Source: an uncultured Rhodanobacteraceae bacterium (GTDB taxonomy: Bacteria; Pseudomonadota; Gammaproteobacteria; Xanthomonadales; Ahniellaceae). Taken from it: 5,071 nucleotides of DNA. Of the stretch, positions 1 through 5,071 are shown in pieces. The translations under genes were made by a program, and so were the position numbers. The DNA lies in NCBI GenBank assembly GCA_937873105.1, contig CALMWD010000398.1, positions 1 to 5,071 of the forward strand. The letters are read 5' to 3'. How positions within the stretch are numbered: the stretch's first letter is position 1; each line of letters opens with the position of its first letter. Below the pieces are notes generated by a model. That model was given only the letters and a program-made list of their open reading frames with translations, was not told the origin of the DNA and did no database searches.

Positions 1-187
1 GCTCCTCGAACTTCTTGATGGTGTCCTCGGCGATGTAGTCGGACCAGTTGTAGATGTTGAGGACCTTCTCCTCCTCGGCCGGCGCCGCGGGCGCAGCCGT
101 CGATGCGGTGCTGTCGGCCGCCTTGTCGCCGCCGCCGCAGCCGGCGAGCGCGCCGGCGATCAGGATGCCGAGCCAATGCTTCTTCAT
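1..187 (-). CDS. spuD: Polyamine ABC transporter substrate-binding lipoprotein, PotF/SpuD family (N-terminal 62 codons; continues past left edge)
   Basis: The visible part reads as a signal peptide followed by the start of a type 1 periplasmic-binding-protein domain. Residues 2-16 are a short basic-then-hydrophobic stretch (KKHW, then LGILIAGALAG) ending in the lipobox L14-A15-G16-C17, so Cys17 should be lipidated. Residues 18-40 are a Gly-, Ala- and Glu-rich linker. The mature domain opens with VLNIYNWSDYIAEDT (42-56), the hallmark start of PotF/SpuD/PotD proteins. By family knowledge, the Trp and Tyr of the NWSDY segment (W48, Y51) stack against the bound polyamine. The start is ATG at 187, with GGAGGA seven bases upstream. 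It lies 62 bp after the aminotransferase in the same direction, so it is probably co-transcribed and would supply substrate to the catabolic enzymes. Putrescine versus spermidine preference cannot be read from this fragment, and potF is an equally fair name. Confidence 0.9.
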   Translation of the reverse strand, partial: MKKHWLGILIAGALAGCGGGDKAADSTASTAAPAAPAEEEKVLNIYNWSDYIAEDTIKKFEE

Positions 188-194
188 CTGCCAT

Positions 195-200
195 TCCTCC
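195..200 (-). promoter_or_regulatory. Strong Shine-Dalgarno of the binding-protein gene
   Basis: Reading the minus strand, GGAGGA sits 7 bases before the ATG at 187. It is the strongest ribosome-binding site in the window, whereas the upstream enzyme genes have weak ones. That fits a binding protein needed in excess over the enzymes. It also fixes the start, because the ATG overlapping the end of the site is out of frame. Confidence 0.75.
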
Positions 201-208
201 AAGTGAGC

Positions 209-227
209 GACCGGTGTCGGGCCGGTC
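209..227. repeat. Small inverted repeat in the aminotransferase/binding-protein gap
   Basis: GACCGG and CCGGTC form a perfect 6-bp stem around a 7-base loop. It sits in the 62-bp gap between the aminotransferase stop and the binding-protein start, 8 bases from the Shine-Dalgarno. No T-run follows on either strand, so it does not look like an intrinsic terminator. It could be an mRNA-stabilising or processing hairpin, or chance in GC-rich DNA. Confidence 0.4.
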
Positions 228-249
228 CGATGATACACAGGCGCCGGGT

Positions 250-1626
250 TCAGGCCGCGGTCGCCATGCCCAGTTCCCTTGCCGTGAGATTCAGCGCCTT
301 CCAGGCCTTTTCGAACAGTTCGTCGACCTGCGCGCGGCTCAGCACCAGCGGCGGCGACAGCAGCATCGAGTCGTAGGTCGCGCGCAGGATCAGGCCCTGC
401 TTCAGCGCGAAATCGCGGCACATCACGCCGACCTTGCCGCGTTCGGCGAAGAACTTGCGCTGCGGCTTCTCGGGCACCAGTTCCAGGGCGCCCACGAGGC
501 CGGCGATGCGCGCCTCGCCGACCAGGGGATGCGTGCCGAGCTCGGCCCAGCGCTGCGCCAGGTAGGGCGCGATCTCGCGCTGGGCGGTCTCGACGATCTT
601 CTCCTCCTGCAGCAGGCGGATGTTCTCGAGCGCCACCGCGGCGCAGACCGGATGGCCGGAGTAGGTGTAGCCGTGCGCCAGTTCGCCGCCCTTCTCGGCC
701 AGCACCTGGGCGACGCGGTCGTTGAACATCACCGCGCCGATCGGGATGTAGCCCGAACTCAGGCCCTTGGCGATCGGCATGATGTCGGCCCGGAAGCCGA
801 AGTACTGCTGGCCGAACCATTCGCCGGTACGACCGAAACCGCAGATCACCTCGTCGGCGATCAGCAGCACGTCGTACTTGCGGCAGATGCGCTCGATCTC
901 GGGCCAGTACGTCATCGGCGGGATGTAGACGCCGATCGCACCCATGATCGGCTCGCCGATGAAGGCCGCCACGCGCTCCGGGCCGAGTTCGAGGATCTTG
1001 GCTTCCAGGCGCCGCGCCGCGACCAGACCGTATTCCTCGGGCGACAGGTCGCCGCCGTCGATGAACCATAACGGCTCGTCGATGTGGTGGATGTCCGGGA
1101 TCGGCAGGCCGCCCTGCTTGTGCATGCCCTTCATGCCGCCGAGGCTGGCGCCGGCGACGGTGCTGCCGTGGTAGCCGTTGTGGCGACCGATGACAATGTT
1201 CTTCTGCGGCTGGTCCTGAACCGCCCAGAAGTGGCGGACCATGCGCAGGATGGTGTCGTTGGCTTCCGAACCGGAGTTGGTGAAGAAGGCGTGGTTCAGA
1301 TCGCCGGGGCAGAGTTCGGCGAGCTTGGCGGCGAGGCGGACCGTCGGCTCGGTGGTGCACATGAAGAAGCTGTTGTAGTAGGCCAGCTCCTCCATCTGCT
1401 TCGCGGCGACGGCGCCGAGCTCCTTGCGGCCGTAGCCGACGTTCACGCACCACAGCCCCGCGAAGGCGTCGAGCAGCTGGTTGCCCTCGGCGTCCCAGAC
1501 GTAGCAGCCCTCGCCCTTGGTCAGGATGCGCGTGCCGCGCTTCGCGAGCGCGGCGTTGTCGTTGAACGGATGCAGGTGATACGCGGCATCGAGCTGCTGC
1601 AGGTTCTGGAGGCGGTTGGTGTCCAT
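250..1626 (-). CDS. spuC: Class III PLP aminotransferase, putrescine:pyruvate (polyamine) aminotransferase SpuC type
   Basis: At 458 residues it is full length for the family. It probably moves the amino group of putrescine (or a related diamine) to pyruvate, giving 4-aminobutanal and alanine in the cytoplasm. Class III marks are in order: the N-terminal block LDAAYHLHPF (12-21) and AGLWCVNVGYG (56-66) typical of SpuC; the PLP phosphate site NSGSEAND (117-124); YHGS (152-155); the pyridine-nitrogen aspartate D258 in ADEV; the Schiff-base lysine K287 in IAKGLSSGY; and T321 in HGYTYSGHP. All key residues are present. I chose ATG 1626, which has a weak GAGA five bases upstream. The frame stays open to a TTG at 1662, but that codon lies in the loop of a REP-like hairpin, has no ribosome site, and adds 12 residues unlike the family. 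The gene follows the synthetase by 72 bp. Other omega-amino acid:pyruvate aminotransferases are the main alternative for substrate. Confidence 0.9.
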   Translation of the reverse strand: MDTNRLQNLQQLDAAYHLHPFNDNAALAKRGTRILTKGEGCYVWDAEGNQLLDAFAGLWCVNVGYGRKELGAVAAKQMEELAYYNSFFMCTTEPTVRLAAKLAELCPGDLNHAFFTNSGSEANDTILRMVRHFWAVQDQPQKNIVIGRHNGYHGSTVAGASLGGMKGMHKQGGLPIPDIHHIDEPLWFIDGGDLSPEEYGLVAARRLEAKILELGPERVAAFIGEPIMGAIGVYIPPMTYWPEIERICRKYDVLLIADEVICGFGRTGEWFGQQYFGFRADIMPIAKGLSSGYIPIGAVMFNDRVAQVLAEKGGELAHGYTYSGHPVCAAVALENIRLLQEEKIVETAQREIAPYLAQRWAELGTHPLVGEARIAGLVGALELVPEKPQRKFFAERGKVGVMCRDFALKQGLILRATYDSMLLSPPLVLSRAQVDELFEKAWKALNLTARELGMATAA

Positions 1627-1648
1627 GGCGATCTCATGTTGTTCGAAT

Positions 1649-1678
1649 GTAGGTCGGCTCAAGCGCAGCGGAGCCGAC
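1649..1678 (+). repeat. REP-like palindromic element with GTAG head
   Basis: On the plus strand GTAG (1649-1652) is followed directly by GTCGGCTC (1653-1660), a 10-base spacer, and the exact reverse complement GAGCCGAC (1671-1678). A GTAG tetranucleotide beside a short GC-rich palindrome is the defining form of REP sequences mobilised by RAYT (TnpA-REP) transposases. It lies between the synthetase stop and the aminotransferase start, so it would be transcribed within the operon as a strong hairpin 22 bases before the aminotransferase ATG. There is no T-run, so it is not an intrinsic terminator. Membership of a genomic REP family is an inference from this one copy. Confidence 0.65.
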
Positions 1679-1698
1679 GGCGACGACGATGGGCAAAT

Positions 1699-3099
1699 TC
1701 AGACATTGAGCAGCAGGAACTCGCGTTCCCACGAGCTGATGACGCGGAAGAAGGTCTCGTATTCCTTCTGCTTCACCGAGATGTAGGCGGTGACGAAGCG
1801 CTTGCCGAGCAACGCGTGCAGTTCGTCGCAGTCGCGCAGCGAGGCGAGCGCGGCCTCGAGCGAGCGCGGCAACTCGTACCCCTTGTCCTGGGCGCTGCCG
1901 GTGATCGGTTCGGTCGGCATCAGCTTCTCCTTGATGCCGAGCCAGCCGCAGGCGAGGGTCGCCGCCATCGCCAGGTAGGGATTCGCGTCCGAGCCGGCGA
2001 AGCGGCTTTCGACGCGGGTGTTCTCGGGCGAATCGATCGGCACGCGCAGGCCGCAGGTGCGGTTGTCGTAGCCCCATTGCACGTTGATCGGCGCAACTTC
2101 GCCGAGCGCGAGGCGGCGATACGAGTTCACGTTCGGGCCGAAGAAGGCCATCGCCATCGGCACGTATTTCTGCAGACCGCCGAGGTAATGCATGAACAGT
2201 TCGCTGTGCTTGCCGTTCTTGGCGTTCGCGAAGACGTTGCGACCGGTCTTCACGTCGATCATCGACTGGTGGATGTGCATCGAACTGCCCGGCTCGTTCT
2301 CCATCGGCTTGGCCAGGAAGGTCGCGTAGATGCCGTGGCGCAACGCGCATTCGCGCATGGTGCGCTTGAACAGCAGCACCTGGTCGGCCAGCGACATCGG
2401 ATGGCCGTGCTGGAAGTTCACCTCGAGCTGGGCCGCGCCGGATTCGTGGATCAGGGTGTCGACATCGAGCTCCATCGCCTCGGCGTAGTCGTACATGTCG
2501 TCGAGGATCGGGTCGAACTCGTTGACGGCGTCGATCGAATACGACTGGCGCGCCGTTTCCGGGCGACCGGAACGCCCGGCCGGCGGCGCCAGCGGAAAGT
2601 CCGGATCGGTGTTCTTCTGCACCAGGAAGAATTCGAGCTCGGGCGCGACTACGGGCTGCAGGCCGATCGACTCGTACAGGGCGAGCACGCGCCGCAACAC
2701 GTTGCGCGGGGCCAGTTCGTGCGGCCGGCCGTCCTTGGTGTAGCAGTCGTGGATGACCTGGGCCGTGGGTGCGGTCGCCCAGGGCACCATGCGCACGGTG
2801 TCGGCATCGGGGCGCAGCACCATGTCGGAATCGGCGGCGCTGACCAGTTCGTAATAGTCGTCCGGATACTCGCCGGTCACCGTCGTCGCGAAGATGCCCT
2901 CGGGCAGGCGCGTGCCGTAGTCGTGCGAGAACTTCGCGGCCGGGATGATCTTGCCGCGGGCGTTGCCGGTGATGTCCGGCACCAGGCATTCCACTTCGGT
3001 GATGCGGCGCTCCTTGAGCCAGCGCTTGAGCGAGCTTTCGCTGTTCTCGGCCTCGGCGGCGCGCTGCGCCTGTTTCGCTTCGGATCGTTTCTTCGCCAT
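1699..3099 (-). CDS. spuB: Gamma-glutamylpolyamine synthetase (glutamine synthetase fold, PuuA/SpuB type)
   Basis: At 466 residues this is a complete GS-fold ligase, expected to join the glutamate gamma-carboxyl to an amine such as putrescine using ATP in the cytoplasm. Residues 1-25 are a charged Lys/Ala/Glu-rich extension. The N-terminal beta-grasp domain has PDITGNARGK (41-50). The catalytic domain carries the GS metal and substrate ligands: E154 and E156 in PELEFF, E219 and E226 in HESGAAQLEVN, H275 in MHIHQS, R328/R329, R347 and R352 in DNRTCGLRVP, and E364 in VESRFAG. Compared by eye with E. coli GlnA, the ammonium-site Asp50 and Glu327 positions appear replaced (near T73 and V335), and the adenylylation-loop segment is short. 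This favours an amine ligase over a true glutamine synthetase. The start is 4 bp after the hydrolase stop, so the two are translationally close and surely co-transcribed; the ribosome site is weak. The exact amine is unknown. Confidence 0.9.
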   Translation of the reverse strand: MAKKRSEAKQAQRAAEAENSESSLKRWLKERRITEVECLVPDITGNARGKIIPAAKFSHDYGTRLPEGIFATTVTGEYPDDYYELVSAADSDMVLRPDADTVRMVPWATAPTAQVIHDCYTKDGRPHELAPRNVLRRVLALYESIGLQPVVAPELEFFLVQKNTDPDFPLAPPAGRSGRPETARQSYSIDAVNEFDPILDDMYDYAEAMELDVDTLIHESGAAQLEVNFQHGHPMSLADQVLLFKRTMRECALRHGIYATFLAKPMENEPGSSMHIHQSMIDVKTGRNVFANAKNGKHSELFMHYLGGLQKYVPMAMAFFGPNVNSYRRLALGEVAPINVQWGYDNRTCGLRVPIDSPENTRVESRFAGSDANPYLAMAATLACGWLGIKEKLMPTEPITGSAQDKGYELPRSLEAALASLRDCDELHALLGKRFVTAYISVKQKEYETFFRVISSWEREFLLLNV

Positions 3100-3103
3100 G
3101 GGA

Positions 3104-3859
3104 TCAGTTCCGTGTAGCGGCGCGTTCGCGACATGCGGCCGCGAAGGCCTGGAAGATGCCCAGATAGAACGGGTTCTCGCGAACCTTCCATTCCGGGTGC
3201 CATTGCACGGCCAGCAGGAATGGCTCGGGCGCGTCGAGGCGAATGGCCTCGATCAGGCCGTCGCGGGCGCGCGCCTCGACCACGCATCCCGGCGCAAGCT
3301 TGTTGATGCCCTGGCCATGCAGCGAGTTCACCGTCGCGACCTCGCCGCCGGCGATGCGCGCCAGCAAGCCGCCGGGCGCCAGATCGATCGGATGCGCCGG
3401 GCCGTATTGCACGTCCAGCGGTGCGTCCTTGTCTTCGCGATGGTCGTGGAAGCCGGGCGTCTCGTGCACCTTCTGGTGGAGGGTGCCGCCGAGCGCCACA
3501 TTCACTTCCTGCAGGCCGCGACAGACCGCGAGCACCGGAATCTTCAGTTCGATCGCCAGCGGCACGATGCTGAGCGTGTTCGCATCGCGCACCGGATCGT
3601 GCAGGTTGCCTTCCCAGCTCGGCTCCTCGCTGTACCGATGCGGTTCGATGTTGCTGTAGGCGCCGGTGAGCAGCAGCCCGTCGAGTTCGGCCAGCGTGGC
3701 GCGCAGGTCGGTCGCCGGTTCGAGCGAGGGGATCAGCAGGGGCAGGCAGCCGGCGCCATCGAGGACGGCACGAACGTATTTCTCGCCGACCGTCTGGGTC
3801 GGGTGCAGACCGAGCATCCGGCGGTCCGAGGGCAGTCCAACGAGCGGGCGTGGGCGCAT
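3104..3859 (-). CDS. puuD: Gamma-glutamyl-gamma-aminobutyrate hydrolase, class I glutamine amidotransferase-like (PuuD/SpuA, peptidase C26)
   Basis: At 251 residues this is full length for PuuD-type enzymes, which split gamma-glutamyl-GABA into glutamate and GABA as the last step of the gamma-glutamylated putrescine route. The class I amidotransferase triad is visible: nucleophile C113 in AVCRGLQEVN, and H221 with E223 in QWHPEW. Other family blocks are LHPTQTVGEKYVRAV (18-32), LLLTGAYSNIEPHRY (62-76, the oxyanion region), GGTLHQ (124-129) and NSLHGQGI (178-185). The start is the first ATG after an in-frame stop near the -35 region. No clear Shine-Dalgarno precedes it, and the predicted leader is only about 20 bases. 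It is the first gene of the leftward operon, just downstream of a good sigma70-like promoter, and is followed 4 bp later by the synthetase. In the Pseudomonas nomenclature it is spuA. Guanine- or anthranilate-type amidotransferases are unlikely given the context. Confidence 0.9.
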   Translation of the reverse strand: MRPRPLVGLPSDRRMLGLHPTQTVGEKYVRAVLDGAGCLPLLIPSLEPATDLRATLAELDGLLLTGAYSNIEPHRYSEEPSWEGNLHDPVRDANTLSIVPLAIELKIPVLAVCRGLQEVNVALGGTLHQKVHETPGFHDHREDKDAPLDVQYGPAHPIDLAPGGLLARIAGGEVATVNSLHGQGINKLAPGCVVEARARDGLIEAIRLDAPEPFLLAVQWHPEWKVRENPFYLGIFQAFAAACRERAATRN

Positions 3860-3885
3860 GCGCAGGTCTTGCGTAGGGATGCCGA

Positions 3886-3914
3886 ACCCTAGCCGCGGCG
3901 TTTGACTTTTTCAA
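3886..3914 (-). promoter_or_regulatory. Candidate sigma70 promoter for the leftward operon
   Basis: On the minus strand TTGAAA (3914-3909) and TAGGGT (3891-3886) are separated by exactly 17 bases. The -35 box matches consensus at five of six positions and the -10 at three, including the first, second and last. Transcription would start near 3879, about 20 bases before the hydrolase ATG. A short dyad, TTGA-N5-TCAA (3902-3914), overlaps the -35 box and could be an operator. The assignment is by eye only. Confidence 0.5.
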
Positions 3915-3929
3915 CAGCGGGTTCATCTT

Positions 3930-4050
3930 CCTTCTCCCCGCGCCAGCGGGGAGAAGGTGGCGAAGCCGGATGAGGGGCGCTTTCACCCGCGCTGTCGCGG
4001 CCCCTCATCCGCCCTTCGGGCACCTTCTCCCCGCTGGCGCGGGGAGAAGG
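3930..4050. repeat. 121-bp compound palindrome: two inverted copies of an intergenic REP/BIME-like repeat
   Basis: The outer arms, 3930-3959 and 4021-4050, are exact 30-base reverse complements. Each arm is itself a hairpin: CCTTCTCCCCGC pairs perfectly with GCGGGGAGAAGG around a 4-base loop (3930-3957 and 4023-4050). Inside lie a second matched pair, CGGATGAGGGG (3967-3977) and its complement (4001-4011), and a central 5-bp hairpin CCGCG-CTGT-CGCGG (3987-4000). Small stems GGC-GAA-GCC (3959-3967) and GCCC-TTC-GGGC (4011-4021) differ between copies but stay paired. It resembles dispersed extragenic repeats I associate with Xanthomonadales and other proteobacteria. It lies between the two predicted promoters, upstream of both, so it should not be transcribed from either. 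It has no T-run and is not an intrinsic terminator. Confidence 0.85.
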
Positions 4051-4054
4051 AATG

Positions 4055-4077
4055 ACTCGAAACGTTGAGTATTTTTT
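4055..4077 (+). other. Imperfect dyad followed by a T-run, upstream of the rightward promoter
   Basis: ACTCGA (4055-4060) pairs with TTGAGT (4065-4070) around AACG, with one G-T pair, and is followed by A and six T. The form is that of a weak intrinsic terminator. However, no plus-strand gene lies upstream in view, and the T-run merges with the -35 region of the predicted promoter. An operator or an A/T-rich promoter-upstream segment is at least as likely. Confidence 0.3.
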
Positions 4078-4103
4078 ACGGCCGCACGATTTCCGGCTAG
4101 CAT
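4075..4103 (+). promoter_or_regulatory. Candidate sigma70 promoter for the rightward synthetase gene
   Basis: TTTACG (4075-4080) and TAGCAT (4098-4103) are separated by 17 bases, each matching four of six consensus positions. Transcription would start near 4110, giving a leader of about 18 bases to the ATG at 4128 that includes AGGGG (4116-4120). It is preceded by the only A/T-rich stretch of the region. No sigma54 GG-N10-GC pair fits here. Confidence 0.45.
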
Positions 4104-4127
4104 CCGCCGACCTTCAGGGGCCGTGCC

Positions 4128-5071
4128 ATGCAGCCGAACGTGATGAACGACGAAGACGAAGCCACCCTCGACCAGATCCACGGCTGCGAGCAGATCGACC
4201 TGCTGCTGCCGGACCAGAACGGGCTGCTGCGCGGCAAGCGCATCACCCGCGATGCCCTCGGCAAGGCCTACCAGAACGGCGTCTGCCTGCCGATGTCCCT
4301 GCTCGGCACCGACATCACCGGCAACACCGTCGAGGAAACCGGCCTCGGTTACGACATCGGCGACGAAGACCGCATCTGCCGACCGATTCCGGGCACGCTG
4401 CGCCCGGTGCCGTGGGCGAGCAAGCCGATGGCGCAGGCCCTGATCCAGATGGAAGACGCGAACGGCAAGCTGTTCGAGCCGAACCCGCGCGAGGTGCTGA
4501 AGCGCGTGGTCAAGCGCTTCAAGGATCGCGGACTGACGCCGGTGGTCGCAGTCGAGCTGGAGTTCTACCTGCTCGACTCGGACCTCACCGGGGACGGCTT
4601 CCCGCAGACCTCGATCAATCCGGCCACGCGCCGGCGCAATCGCACCACCCAGGTCTATTCGATGACCGACCTGGACGATTACCAGGGCTTCACCGACGCC
4701 ATCGACGCCGCCTGCCGCGCGCAGCGCATTCCCGCCGACACCGCGGTCGCCGAATACGCGCCCGGCCAGTTCGAGATCAACCTCAAGCATCGCGCCGACA
4801 CGGTGCAGGCCTGCGACGACGCGATCATGCTCAAGCGCGCGATCAAGGCCGTGGCCGGGCAACAGGGCCTGCTCGCGACCTTCATGGCCAAGCCCTTCGT
4901 CGAACAGGCCGGCAGCGGCACCCACATCCACGTCAGCGTGCTCGACAGCGAAGGCCGCAACATCTTCGCCTGCACGCCGGACGCGCCGGCCGAGACGCTG
5001 AAGCACGCGGTCGCCGGCCTGCAGCGTCGCGCCGACGACTGCATGCTGATCTTCGCCCCGCACGCGAACAG
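4128..5071 (+). CDS. spuI: Second gamma-glutamylpolyamine synthetase, glutamine synthetase fold, SpuI/PuuA type (3' end beyond right edge)
   Basis: The frame is open from ATG 4128 to the right edge, giving 314 residues of an expected 440-470. An in-frame TAG at 4098 and no other start codon between fix the ATG; AGGGG lies seven bases upstream. It is a divergent paralogue of the minus-strand synthetase and aligns almost without gaps (offset 9-11 residues). The N-terminal domain has LLPDQNGLLRGKRI (26-39). The catalytic domain shows E143 and E145 in VELEFY, E209 and E216 in AEYAPGQFEIN, and H266 in GSGTHIHVS, so the visible metal ligands are all there. The C-terminal arginines and last glutamate lie outside the window. 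The likely role is ATP-dependent gamma-glutamylation of a polyamine or other amine. Its divergent place beside the hydrolase gene matches spuI next to spuA in Pseudomonas. Its amine specificity is unknown and may differ from its paralogue's. Confidence 0.9.
   Translation, partial: MQPNVMNDEDEATLDQIHGCEQIDLLLPDQNGLLRGKRITRDALGKAYQNGVCLPMSLLGTDITGNTVEETGLGYDIGDEDRICRPIPGTLRPVPWASKPMAQALIQMEDANGKLFEPNPREVLKRVVKRFKDRGLTPVVAVELEFYLLDSDLTGDGFPQTSINPATRRRNRTTQVYSMTDLDDYQGFTDAIDAACRAQRIPADTAVAEYAPGQFEINLKHRADTVQACDDAIMLKRAIKAVAGQQGLLATFMAKPFVEQAGSGTHIHVSVLDSEGRNIFACTPDAPAETLKHAVAGLQRRADDCMLIFAPHAN

Noticed and set aside
1627..1662. TTG start 36 bases upstream of the chosen aminotransferase ATG
   Set aside because: The TTG sits in the loop of the REP-like hairpin, has no Shine-Dalgarno, and the 12 added residues do not resemble the family N terminus.
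1084..3117. A 677-codon plus-strand open frame spanning the antisense of the aminotransferase and synthetase genes
   Set aside because: Its translation is Arg/Val/His/Asp-rich with no family motifs, and it crosses two recognised genes and their gap. Long antisense frames are expected opposite GC-rich genes with G/C third positions.
2877..3986. A 369-codon minus-strand frame overlapping the hydrolase and the synthetase start
   Set aside because: It is an out-of-frame, Arg/Ala/Pro-rich translation of two well-supported genes, running through the intergenic repeat.
3930..4050. Intrinsic terminator or CRISPR-like array
   Set aside because: The stems lack T-runs, lie upstream of both flanking genes, and there are only two inverted copies with no unique spacers.
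4080..4097. Sigma54 promoter before the rightward synthetase
   Set aside because: GG at 4080-4081 is not followed by GC at the required 10-base distance.
4005..5063. A 352-codon minus-strand open frame over the right end
   Set aside because: It is the antisense shadow of the plus-strand GS-fold gene. That gene shows ordered catalytic motifs; this frame shows none and begins inside it.
4128..5071. True glutamine synthetase (glnA)
   Set aside because: The N-terminal domain lacks the GlnA FDGSS segment, and the setting beside a second GS-fold gene, PuuD, SpuC and a polyamine-binding protein points to an amine ligase.

Overview
The window holds most of a bacterial polyamine (putrescine/spermidine) utilisation and uptake locus. 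DNA is GC-rich (about two thirds by eye) with strong G/C third-position bias. Codon use, a GTAG-headed REP hairpin and a CCTTCTCCCCGC-type intergenic repeat together suggest a gammaproteobacterium of the Xanthomonadaceae/Lysobacteraceae–Rhodanobacteraceae type. That placement is an inference, not proven by the sequence.

Layout: four genes read leftwards on the minus strand, in transcription order. They are a gamma-glutamyl-GABA hydrolase-like class I amidotransferase (3859-3104), a gamma-glutamylpolyamine synthetase of the glutamine synthetase (GS) fold (3099-1699), a class III PLP aminotransferase of the SpuC putrescine:pyruvate type (1626-250), and the first 62 codons of a PotF/SpuD-type polyamine-binding lipoprotein (187 to the left edge). 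On the plus strand, diverging from the hydrolase, is a second GS-fold gene (4128 to the right edge, 314 codons visible). The order and orientation match spuI / spuABCD of Pseudomonas aeruginosa, so the operon probably continues leftwards into further ABC-transporter genes.

How the genes work together: the binding protein would capture polyamine for an ABC importer. The GS-fold enzymes would gamma-glutamylate it with ATP, and the hydrolase would release GABA from gamma-glutamyl-GABA at the end of that route. The aminotransferase offers a parallel direct transamination route from putrescine to 4-aminobutanal. The oxidase and aldehyde dehydrogenase steps are not in this window.

Non-coding DNA: the 268-bp divergent control region (3860-4127) has a candidate sigma70 promoter facing each way. 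Between them lies a 121-bp near-palindrome (3930-4050) made of two inverted copies of an intergenic repeat. A GTAG-headed REP-like hairpin sits in the synthetase-aminotransferase gap, and a small hairpin sits in the aminotransferase-binding protein gap.

I see no undescribed system. The gene content is a recognisable pathway. The points most worth checking are the repeat architecture of the control region, the divergence of the two synthetases at substrate-pocket positions, and the lipoprotein form of the binding protein.
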